Shown piece after piece: positions 38,901 to 52,000 of a stretch of DNA of 64,000 nucleotides. A model generated the notes under the pieces. It saw nothing but the letters and a program-made list of their open reading frames with translations. It was not told the DNA's origin and made no database searches. The DNA lies in the NCBI GenBank assembly GCA_900618425.1, contig UZAN01040270.1, positions 5,370-69,369 on the forward strand. The letters are read 5' to 3'. Position 1 is the first letter of the stretch. Each line of letters begins with the position of its first letter. Position numbers and translations under genes: made by a program. Origin of the DNA: Echinostoma caproni (lineage: Eukaryota; Platyhelminthes; Trematoda; Plagiorchiida; Echinostomatidae).

Positions 38901-39990
38901 ACTTTCAAACTGAAATCCACAAAGATTTTCGAGCAACAAGAAAAGAAGTCGGATATACAAATATTTTTCGTTTGATAGCTCATAGATCAGGAAAACGTAT
39001 TTCAAACAAAAGACGGAATTGAAGATTATTGTTGTGGGTGGAACAAATCGCAAATTCAAGTAAATGTCAAATGAACTGTTTTGCTGTCTTCTGGGTTATG
39101 GCTATTGTAGCTCAGGTCACAGATTGCAAAGAAACGCTAGGTATTTCTGGTTTATCTCTCAGACGCAGTGAATCCATGAGGATATCATGACTATACACAC
39201 AAACACATGCAAAACCCCTTTACATATACATATATATGTATATCTTGCAAACAACTGACATGCACATGCGGCAGGATTCATGAAATTGGCCGTATGCTTT
39301 TGGGAAGTTTAGATGAGTCATTCAGATGCTACTTATGGAAAAATATGTATGCACATGCAGCACTAAAGTCACAAGTAATCCGTCCTTACTCATTCCCTAT
39401 CCTTACTCCTAAGGTAGCTGTTTGAAGGGGTTAGGTATTCTAAATTTATTGCAATACAAACCGGAAACATATTGAAATATAATGAAATACAATGTATAAA
39501 AATTCCTGACTAATTATAATGAGCATTGAGTTGATAAGCTTACCAGCAAAGAATAATTTTGGACTACAAGAAGCAAATGAACGCTTAGCTGATTTAGTCA
39601 TGCGGAAACTTGAGGAAACTTTAGGATTTGTGTCATGCAGCCTTTGTAAGACCAAAACAATAAGCATTTCAATAAAGTTGGATCATGACAAGCGACATGT
39701 GAATACATATTATAAACCGCTACTTTTTGGTTGTTCCGCATTCGAATGTTTGAATGCTAATTTTAACCAAATTACCGAACTTGGTGGTTATTTTTTTCAT
39801 ACGGAATGTGGTTTTTCCTTGGTTTATTGAATTTCAGTGACTCAGTTATGAAAACCAGAATCAACAGTAAATAAGTCAGTATAACAGCAGGTAATTGTAG
39901 TAATCGATCAAAATACCATACCAACCTAAATTTTGCTGATGATCGTTTTGATTATGCGTCAATCGATTTAACAGTATCGTTCATATGAAT

Positions 39991-40024
<34 letters not shown>

Positions 40025-43000
40025 GCATACATTAATTGGTTGTCCAAATGTTTTATTCCTCTTGTTACCTTGGCAACTGATTTAGGAAGTTACCCAAATC
40101 AATTATTTGGCGTACACTGTTGTAAAACCTTTTGGTTTATTGTATAACGTTTATTTTTTGTGCATACGGCCGAGAGAAATAGTTCAGTCGCATAGTCAAT
40201 CACCTTAAACAGTTGCATGTGCATTGCTTACTTCTGTCAAGCTTCGATCAGGCTTTACTGAACGCACAACACCGAAGAATCTCTGACAAACAGTCTCGTA
40301 CAGATCGACACAATCCAGAACATCCGCAGGGTACTGATTTACCACGGTCAACAGCTTGTTGCGCGTTGTGTCGTAACTGAAAAAAAACAAAGCAAGTTTA
40401 TAAAATGAACATGGGCAAATTACGTGGTAACCACAGAGTAAAATAGCAGTTTGATCCAATAACGTAACCATTGCTATGTGAGGTCTCATTGTGAAGGAAA
40501 CAACTACAGTGAATGAGCTATAATGGCTTCCTAAATCTAAATATATTATAAATATAGTAATATCGGTATTCGTTCGATTAAAAGGTGTCAGTGTGATTTT
40601 CATTGGCATTCTCATGATTTTCATAGATAATATTTGATCATCACAGAAAGAAGACAAATGTCGCGAGATGTTAACATTTCCTTTAATTCTCTCAACCACC
40701 TACATAAAACAAGCAAACATGTACATACATAGCACACGGGTTTTGTCATTAAGGTTAAATCCCAAACAAATCCGGTCGAAAAATTCATATTTTTGGTTGA
40801 AAATAGCCAAAAGAAAAAAGCCGCAACTGAGTGAGCCTCTGGGGCCGAAATGATCAGTCAATGTATTCGATCGGACGGACCGACGTTTCTGATTGGTCAG
40901 ATAGCGTAGTCAGCCGGGCGGTCCGACGATTCTGATTGATCAATTATACTGAACCTTCAGAACGCACCGGAGGCAATAAAAAATAAATAAATAAAATAGA
41001 AGGAAGGCCAATTCATAAAGAAAAGGAAGACACTCTTTTTTCTGATATACTGTCCTGTGCCATTTTCATTTTTTTTCTCTTCTTCGGCTCGGAAGTTGGT
41101 GCTATAGCAGTCTCGGCAACAGTCAGTACACAATAGGTTTTTTGTTTTATGTAAGCGATTGAGAAGAATAAACGAAATGTTATCATCTCGCGACATTTGT
41201 CTTCTTTCTATATTGATGAACTGGATAAAGTGGACCCAATTTTTCAACCCGGTATATATATATATATACCACCAATGTTTACCGATACGGCGCCAACCCG
41301 GTAATATTATCAACAATAATAATATTTGATGTCTGTTCAGAGTATCATGTTAGGATTAGTTCATCTGGTTGTTTCCAGACAGTGGGCAATGTTTATGGTC
41401 TTGGGGTGAGTTTCACATTCATTTGTGGTGCTACCTCAAAGAGCTATCGTGTGACCAGGAAGAGATTTTAGGTTTCACAAACAGGATCTGTTTCATCCCA
41501 TAGAGCTGCTTTCAACATAGTCCTGTTATGGTCCAGATATTCTGATCGAAGGAGCTGTGTGTTATAAATCACTATAAACCACAATCACATCTTTTAGTTT
41601 TGCTGACATCATCTGGTTATTTAAAAGTGAACAACAGTTATTATTGTTACCATTAACGTCATTAAATTGTTTGTCGTACATAAAGCACAGAAAATCTGAA
41701 CTGAAAAATCACAGCTGTTCCGAAAGTAAGGATTCGCCCTAATATGACGGAGCTATTGAATTAAATTATCTATTTCTAACTAGTAACGTCTTTTTATGTT
41801 GAAATTCTTTTTACCTATCGAATTCGATTGGTAACCACTAACTGTGGCACGGTATTAGAAGCGGAAACAGATAAAACCAGGTCATAAGCAGATAAGGCAC
41901 AGAAGGGGCTCTCCGGAAGAGGTAAGAAAGGGTATGCTACTACGTGTGGCCTCGAATTCCGTGAGACATGCGATAGTGATATAAACAGTGCTTGAGTTGA
42001 ACGTTTCAGTGGGCACGGTATAACGAACACTCAAAGTGGTCCCTTGGATGAAATGTAAGAAAATTAGAAACCATGTAGCTCTAACAACTTTACAAACAAA
42101 AATAATCAATCGTGAAGCGAAACTCACGTAACTTGAAAAACGAATCAAATTTTACCCATATTTGTGTAGAAAAGAGATTTCATGTAAATGGACTCAAAGC
42201 GTGAAAACTACCACTGGTTTGCTCTGTGGAAAAACGGTACGTCTGTAAGCTGATTCCAATATGTATTATACCACTCATTGACCACAATTTCAATCCCGTT
42301 GTCCATTCTCACTTACGCATAAAATTATACCGCTCTTGAATGTCTCCGAAAACATTGCTCAGAGGTTAACTGAACAAACCAACATCAAATGAAACATTAC
42401 TCTCTGCTACCCATCAACTGTAAACGTGTGTCGAGAGCGACCTCAGTAAAGTACCTGGGTTTCACGACCGACAGTAATCTTCGGTGGTCTACACACATTT
42501 ACAATTGTATGCGAAAACTGAAACGCCTCTCTTTTCAGTTACGGAAACTCGCGCAATTCCGAACTCCACAGTCAGTCCTGCTCTCTTTCGTTCACCAATG
42601 CGTTCTCCCCATTCCACACTATTCCATCCCTGTAGTGTTTTCCGGCCTTCAAAAAACTTCAAAACCGTTCATCGTGGTTTGATAATAATCACTCGGGCAA
42701 CAATGGTCACATCAACTCCTGTGTTACGTTTACCAATAAGAAACTAAATGACTTTCTTCATCCGTTGCATCATCTTATCGTTCCAGTCCATCTACAAGCT
42801 CCTCTTTTCGGCATCTAACCAAACGTAGTAACACAAACATTACCCTGTACACTACCTGACCCGACTACTAACCAAAAGAAACAAGTCGCAAGTTAATTAT
42901 GTCAGAAATATGCACCGATATTCAGTAGATACAAAAACTCTACTGTATATGAAACGGCCGTAATTCGTGTCTCTCACTGTCGATGACACCGCTCTGGATG

Positions 43001-46000
43001 TCCCCATCCACGAAGCCTAAAGCAACGTATATAACCGAGTTCCTTTGGAGGGGTTTTTGCACACTCTTATACCAGGTACTATTTTGATCACTTTGGCCTT
43101 TTTTCACCTGTTATTTACCTCGGAAAACGTCGCTTGCGGTTGCAATATACTTGGGAGCATCCGTGGCACACGTAGACCAAAGCAATTTATGAGGGTCGAC
43201 TACTTGCTACCCTGGGAAACCGCAGTTATCTGAACTCCGCTTCTAACTGCGACATTATTCTTCCGGTTGCTTCATCAGAATCTCGCACTGCGGCGTAGAC
43301 AGCGGTATTCGAACTCTGTCAGTTTCTCATTATCAATTCTGATAACAATAAATTCTCTGCAGTATACAATATAACCGGTTTTCAGCGTCAGCATACACTA
43401 CACTTCAGAGGTTACCAAATGTAGCGAAGGCACAATTAATGTCCTGAAGTGGCGAACCTCAAACAAGCTTTTTGTGTGCGGGCCAAAAGTTCATCCGAGA
43501 TTCTTAAACCAGGTAGAATTTAGCTGCCAAAAATTGATTGAACAGACTAGTCCTTTGCTGGATTAGGATAATTATTGAGGAACAGAAACAATGATCCTGA
43601 CATCAGCGTTAACTATAGATAACCTCAGTTAATGGTTTACAGATATGTTATTCCGGTCAATGAATAGATTTCAAAACAAGCAAATTTTACCACAAACGTT
43701 TTCAACTTGATTGTTCGGGACTTCATAAAACGTAGGAACTATGCTAGTCCTCCAATGGGCGAAGCAAAATATTTCAAATGACAGAATAAATGATTTGTAC
43801 TTTCGATTGATTGTGCCCACTGATATCGATTTTATATTTGTGAGAATAGTGGGTTATGGGATAATTAATAAAATACGGCTACATTTCGATCATGGTCAAC
43901 ACGTGCACACAGCTGGAAGCGACATCAAGAAACTGTTGCAACGCACTCACATGCTCTTTATCTGATCCAATATTCGCAGTACTTCGTTTAATCGCTCATC
44001 AACTTGTTCTTCGGTGGAGCTTTGTCGCAATGCATCAATGGCTTGATTGAGAATCTCATCCTTTACGCTGATTTCTTTCACTGCACCTTCACGCGTTTCA
44101 GCCAGTTGGTTCAAAAGGTTTTGATGCCGCTGGCTGATTGGTTTAACACCAATCTCTTGCCAGAAGTTAGCTAACATCTGTCCAAAGCGATAGAGAGGAC
44201 TGGCAAAGGCATGCAAATTGGCATCTGCGGACCAGGAGAAGCATTGCTGTTTGAGCAAAGAGGTATGAATCGCATTAGAGACATAGAAAAACGGGCATAA
44301 TTGGAGTGATCCTTGATAAACTTCCTCTCGGAAAACAACATAAATTCTAGGATGGAACGAAAATGAAAGATTAGAAAATCTGGTGTGCACAGGAAACAAC
44401 AAATGCGTAGTCACCAAGAGCTGAGATCCATTATAACTGTTTTATCGGACTATGGAGCACGGAAAATAACGTAAACTACATACAGATTAGAGAATTAGAT
44501 TATAGAAATGCAAATAAAAGAAATATGGTTTGCATTGTCAAACTGAACATGAACGGATAAGAATTTCTACGTAAACACTCAAATCTATCAANTTATATTG
44601 GGTTGGACGGTGAAAGCTTTTATATAGAAGAATAGGTAGGAGGTGAAGCGTGTTGTAAATTGCGCGCAGCATGTGCACCACACAGGTGCCGTCCACTTTT
44701 CGCCTACACAACGGACTTCGAGATCATAAATCTAGAACTGCCGCGCATAGATAGCTATCTATAAAGCAAATGTGGTGGCACGAGATGAAAAAAAGCGGGA
44801 TTCGCTTATTCTGGATGATTCACAGCAACTCATCTTGTGTAACTGACACGTCGACAAGCATTTGTACGATCTCATAACTCCAGACAACTGGTGGACTTAA
44901 AGACAGAAGCAAATACACCAGGGCACAGAAAAACGGTAGTCCCATCAGCTCAATTATTTTATTTACGTTTGACAAATAGCCCTAGTTCTGATTGAAATTT
45001 GCCATAAGCACTTTACAACTCAGTTTACGCATCTTTTCTCTCTTTTTATTGTTTTGTTGGCAAAGTTCCTTTGATTTTGAATCCTCCTCCGTAAATTTGC
45101 ATGATTAAACGCCAGCAAAGGTCACAGTATGAATGGCACCTAAGCAATCCATCTTCTCCGTGGTGTTTTCTGTCGTACACTTGCTAAAACAAGGATGATG
45201 CGTATGCGCCTGCACATTCTATTAATGTTTGCCCGAAATCACAAAGCCATATTTTATACAATATTGACAATGGAATGAATGAACAAATTAATATGACAGC
45301 ATTGATATTCACATCAAGTCTTAAGATGCCAATACCTCCCAGGATTATGTGACATGATTTTCCAGTCACTGTGAAACTGTTCTGTCTGATTGGCGGTAAA
45401 GGTAACACCAGGAAAGTACCCGGCCTGGTTTATTTCGTCCAGTATTTCTGCTATTATATTTTCCATCAATGCCATATCTCGTCAGAAAAAGCAAACTCAT
45501 GATACGATATAACACAGCGTTTTTCAAAATGAAATCTGTGCTTTGTGTAAACTTTGGGCTGAAATACTCCGAAGAAATGAGGGGTAGCAAACGTTTAGGG
45601 CACATCATTCGGATGTGGTCTCACATCAAGTATTTCGAGAATCCAGGTGACGATTAGGCTAGGAAAAATAACTGTTGTTTGATTTGTGGATGGGATAACT
45701 GATAAAGACATGAGGAACGAAATCAACTGTCGACTTTGAACGGCTTATCGTGGTCAGCGGTTGGAAAAATATGTTAAAGCTAAAGCTAAAGCGAGGATGA
45801 AGCGCAAATATGGGGGAATATTCCTGTCCGATGGATTGAATCTCGCAAAACGTGAACAACTGTTGTATAATTCACCGTTAAAAAGTAATTTCAACAGACT
45901 TAATACGTGGCTGTTCACTTTGATGATTTTAAAAAGAAGGAAAGATTCTTAGTCCGATAACCATTGACAGGATCTCAAAGACGGTTTTTTGGAGCCTGCT

Positions 46001-49000
46001 CAATCAAAGGTGAAAAAACTAGTAGGAACAAGTGTTTAGGGGATTCCAGTGAATCTATTCTGTCACTGTAACAGCTTTTATTTTTGCAGCCGATCAGCAG
46101 ATCCCGAAATGACGCCATTTTGCTTCATGATAATGTTCCGACAACTGTTTAAGTAATGCAAAATGTTGCCTTGTATGCAGTGACCAGACTGAAGCCCAGA
46201 ACTAAACCCGATTGAATGCCTTTGGGAACAGGTGATCACCAGTGTTGTAAAGATTCCCTAACAGATGAGTGAATATTTGCGAATGGACAATCATAGGTCC
46301 CTTAAAAAGTAAACCGTGATTTATTCAGATAATCGAACGGAACTATAGTTGCTTATGGTTTAAAGTAATAACAATAGAAACCAAGGTGGAGGAAGTCCCA
46401 TGCGTTTTCTACTCCCAATCTTTTTGAATAATTTTCGGCTTCAATTGGCATCCGCCTTATAGTTCCATTCTCAAATTTGTACACCACAAAGCACCATGTA
46501 CCTGCCTACTACGTTGAGATATGTTTTCGATGGGGAATGGAGAAGCATATATAATGTTAAATGATAAAGGTTCTGGATATTTGTTGAGCAGTATATATAT
46601 TTTTATGTATTGAAAAGAGTTGAGATCGCTGAATACTATTACATATATATCTAATATAATATTATATGAGAGGAAAAGCATCCTATGCCTTTGGCTACGC
46701 TCTCGAGTCATCGTGGTTTTGGATTTCATGAGGAAAACAGATTTTTGGCGATGAGTCATAACTGTAACCGTGATATAATACGCCAGGATAATTTTCATGA
46801 AGTACTTTGAACACAGCAGGGCAGCATTTCATTACCTATGACGATGAAATAGGATTCTTAGGTGATCTGTAGCCCACTTGAATTCGAAAGAATCTATATC
46901 TTGGGTCTTGAATCTGTTTGTCCTCCTCCACACGTTTTCCTCCAGAAATCTGTTTAGTCAACTCTCTCTCATTTGTGATTGTCTTGACCCGTGGACTTTA
47001 TTGACCACCCGACATGCACTTTCCGTTCGCGACGAATGACTCCATTTCTTCGCTAGCCTTCCAAACTCGTTTGTTTCCCCCGTTTTGTGACCGCTTCCCG
47101 TGCCTCTGGTATGGTTTGACTCATCCTGAAGTTTGCTTATCGTATAGGGTTGCTCAATCATATTCGCATTGGTCCTCAACCGTGTGCCGCACTGACCCAT
47201 GTGCACTTGTGTGCTCTGATAATATTTCACTTATTGCTCATTCGCTTGACGGAGTAGTGAACTTCCTCGTTTGCACTTCGGTTCTTGATTGACGTTCATT
47301 TCGCAGTTTCAGGTATACCCCTTGAGAACCTCTCGATTTTAGGTGTTGTTTATGCAAGTGCAAAGCATTACATTTACAATACAGTATTATTATTCTCTAT
47401 TGTTAGTAGTCGAATAAACTTCGAGAACATTCGGACTTGGCTTCTGATGTTGCGCGTCATTCAAAATCAGCCTAGAATGTTGTACGGATTTGACATTGTG
47501 GTAACTATCAAATAAGAACGGAAACGTCTCCAATGGAATTATTCCTTTAACAATAATATTCAAAACCAAAGAAACTGACAACGGAAATGAAATATCTTCC
47601 GATGATGAACGGAACAGCACCAAACCAAACTATTGTTGAATCTCCCGGTAACTTAATCGTATATAAGGAAAAGGGTAAAAACTAGCGGTTTCCAATTATT
47701 TTCGTTCCATTTCGGAAACACGTTAGTTTCTCATGAATCAAAAAGGTGGAAAGCAACTGTAAACTCATACGTACACTTTAGTTACGTGAATCATTTTTAA
47801 CTTACATCAAAATAGTTCAGATTTTGTTCGAACTGACGTTGAAGTTGCCCCAAAATAGGTACACATTTGGAGTGTAAAAGCTTTCCGGCGTCTTCCAATG
47901 AGTCCACATATTCACAGCTGACTAGATGTGTCTGATTAGATGTAATAAAATCGCATCTGGGTTCGCTCAATGAAATTGAAAATCTCAAAGATCCCAAAAT
48001 ATCAATAACGCATGATACCTCGAGTTCAACGTCTTCACTAGTAAAATCATGATGCATTCTTAGACTAAGTTCAAAATGTTCAAATGCCTAACTCCTCAGA
48101 AAAACATAAATTGGTTTAGAGCATCGGTACGAATAAGAGCAGTGATAAAAAGACAGTTGTATACGGAATCTCGGACCGCGAACTCGCATGGAACAGGAAA
48201 GGAATGTGATCAACCTATATTCATCCATCTGAGCGTTGGTTATCGGAAATGTAGATCAGCGGAAAGGTTCGCGGTTTAGTTCTTGGTAGGGGTGGACATA
48301 CTATGCACCATTGATGATTTCCAACAAGGACGAAACGGTTTTATAGTATCTTTGATCAGTCATCAAACATTTTTCAGAAATATACGGGGTTTAGCCAAAA
48401 CTGTCATGTCAAACGTGTGTACATGATTACTCGAACTATCTCAAGAGACTTGCAACGTACAATAATATACAATCAACCACACAACGTCATCTGCCCATCA
48501 AGTTAAAAAAGGACAGCTGCTTTCTATACATGCATATATTTGGTGTACCCCCAATCAATCAATCATAATGCATCATCTTTTTCGCGCTTGCGGTAACAAA
48601 AAATAAAGGTTTGTGAAATTCCCGTAACAACCTCAGTTATGCATCTTTAATCGGAAGAAGGAATGATGATGTACTCGAGACCAAATAGAAACTCATCACC
48701 TGTACGAAGCCTTTCATACAATGAGACTAAAATGTAACACACGATTGGGTAATCCTAAGCGGTCTCACTGAGAATAGTTTAGCAAAGTATACTACAGCAT
48801 TTTATGGCAACGTTAACCATAGGGTAGGAGACACATTGATCAATTTTTCTAAACGTAGGTATGCGCAGCACATATCATGAACATGTCGCTGCATCTGTAC
48901 ACGAGCATACTGCAGTCAAAGTGATTTTTATAGTGAGATAATAATTGTGGGACTAAGACAAGATTGCTATTCAAAGGGGATAAAACGACCAAACAACACC

Positions 49001-52000
49001 AGAGGCCGAACGAGGGTACCGGGTCAATCATCAAGGCATCACATATCATGAAAGCGAAACTTATCAACGGATGCGTTCAAACCCCTATTTTGTTGAACGT
49101 TCATCCGAAGGTCACTTTTGAAGGTGGTATACGTTAGATATCGAGAATTAACACTGCACAGAAAAGTGACCGTTAATTAAACAGGATAAAGATAGACTTT
49201 GGGTGTTTGAAGACCGCTGTCTATGCAGCGTTGCAACAATCTGGTGGGTCAGTCGGACGAACAATGCTGAGGTTAGGCGCAGAGTTTTAGGTTGCCGCGG
49301 TCTCCCACGGGAGACTGTGACGGTGAGCGAAGTTCCCCTAGGCAGCTAGTGGGTGGAAAAAAACCAAGGATGGTTAAACTAAGACCTGGCACGAGTGTAT
49401 GAAATCCATAATCAAGGACTGCATCACATAGGACCCGTTAGGCTCCCCGGCTGGGGACCCCAGCATGATCGTAACCGATGGTTAGAGACATTGAGTGATA
49501 AGGCTGAGTGTCGCAAACGTGGCGTTTGTGCATTTTCTTAATTTCTTTATAACCTTAGTCCACTAAAATTTTCCATTTTCCCTTCTGCTCTAATTTCAAC
49601 TTTCCTATCTTTCTCCCAGTGTTCATCCAAATGGGCAGCCAAAAGACAGCAACCAAAACCGGCAGACAGAAGTACATGGTTAATGGTTGTAAAAACTGAA
49701 ACTGATTAACACTCGTAGCTTACTTGCAGTGACCTCAATTGATCTATACACAACTGAGCATGATTTTCATAGGCACTGTACATTGACTGAAGGAACAACT
49801 GATCTTCCTCATCTGCAAATGTTTAAACACAGTAGATGAAAAAAGCATTTTCATTAAACAGTAAATCAATCAAAATGCAAACGGTGGCAACATGACAAAA
49901 TTGATGAATAGCGTTTTTCGTCCTTGGTTGATAGAGATAATAATTTGTGGTACGAAGGATACAATGGAATCGAAAGAAGTAAACGGGTACCCGAAGTTCC
50001 AACATATTACGAATAATCGAAGGCATAAATCAAACGGTGATGAACCAGTTTCAGCTCTTCATTCTTCTGTGAACGGATAGGATATAACTATTTCAAAGAT
50101 TCAAGAATGACCTCTTGTAAAACAACACCTAGTCTGACTGATACGCAACCTTCCTTTGAAAGAAATGTTCAAAGTTGCTTGATTTTTGTATGAGCTCGAA
50201 TAAACATTTAACATGAATTGAATGTTCAATTAGTGCTTGGGAATTTCATTGCATCAAAACCCAAGAATAAATCAGAAATGTAGTATTGGTTTTAGTATAT
50301 AATTTCTCATGAACAAATAAGCGAGTTCATAAAAATGTACCTTGTGTTTGTTGTTCAAGGTTTCGATTATTTCGGATGGCCTTCCTCCACTTTATATGTG
50401 ATGAAATCTTTTGCACATAATGTGTATTAGGTCTGAGTTACATATATCACTATGAAGTTATTCATGGGCTAAGTTTACATTTGTGGAAGAGCGTAGTTTT
50501 TCATGATTAAATTACAGAAAAAACAAAAATGAAAAGAAAAATAATGATTTTGACTAACCGCATTGAGCAAATAAACGCTCTGCTTTTTCCATCCATTCGT
50601 TCAAAAATGTGATGGTGAACTGCGGCGGAACCATGTTGTTCCTAATGTAAACATAGCAAAAGCCAATATCTTCATATGAATAATCACAAAAGTGATCATT
50701 TGCACTCAAAATATTCTAAACTGAAATCTTCAACTCGTTCAATGCCAACATATCACGAGAGTGAATGAAAGCCGATGTTTCATTTCAATGTGATGTAAAT
50801 CTTTGGGAAGACTGACAAAGAGCACCGGACAGCGGTTTCGTTCTGTTTAGGACTAGTCAACAGTGCGTATTTTTTGTTCCGTGTCAGGACTCGAACTGCA
50901 AACAGTGCCTGGTGCCTATGTAACACCGAATGAGCCAATCCAAGAATTGAGCATTTAAATTGATTGAGCCATTCGCACCAGTTGACGACCGTTGACCGGG
51001 TAACTCAGCGGTAAGGGGTTTGAAGTCTCAACCCTAAGGTTCACGGTTGAAGTCCCGACAGGGACACTAAAAGTACACACTGACGACGAGTCCCAAACAG
51101 GACGAAGCAGCTGTCCAACGCTCTTTGTCAGTCATTACAAAGATTTCCATCGCATTTTAATGTATTACCCCGTGGGGAATAAACGATCTCACAAGGAGTG
51201 AATCCCATACCTAAGGCCATTACCAGTGTTTGGTGCCTGAGAAAAACCGAATGGGCTATTGCAAAAGTTCACCGGCTAAGATGACGTTTCATGTTTATAT
51301 CTTTAGCTTTCCTTAATTTACGCTCTCAACATTTATAATTTTCGCTGTAGTATTTCATATTACTTGTGCCTGACTATCCTTCAAGCACTAACTTTAGGCA
51401 CAGTTTTTAAGTGATCTAAATAACAAGAATAACAAAATAGCACCGGACATATGTCCCCATTTTAACGGGGCACGCTAGTGGTGCACCGTTAGCATTCCCA
51501 ACCCCTGTTAGCAGGAACTCATCTGTCGGAATGTCACTTTGTTCTCCTCGGAAACAGGAGCGATTATCATTGAGCAACCCTGTATACTTCATAAATCCAC
51601 ACACATAAACTCACACAAATTTGCAAATCATGATGTTTGGATAACATTTTATCGTGACTAAAAGCTTCATCTGTTTATTTGTCACTGAGGCGTGCATAAA
51701 AGTGGTACTACTGAGGATAACACAGATACTTTTGCTTCTCATGTCCCATGTACGCGAGAGGATATTTGGCTAATTGTGCAAATAAATACTCGTGATAAAT
51801 AAAATGACAGAAATCTCCTTACAAATTCACTAACAGTTACTGACCAGTACTGATCAGCCAAAAGTGGACGAAATAAGATATAGTAGGAGGGTATGAGAAC
51901 CCTAATCAGGAGACTCGGTCACATAGTTACCGTCAGGTCCCCTGGATGGGGACCTCGGGATCAATGATCAGAGACATTGAATGATATGGCTGTGTCTTAA

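Noticed and set aside
39991..40025. CRISPR-like or satellite array
   Set aside because: Repeated units here and at 17.9, 35.2, 41.3 and 58.3 kb are simple di- or trinucleotide microsatellites with no spacers; nothing in the window suggests a prokaryote.
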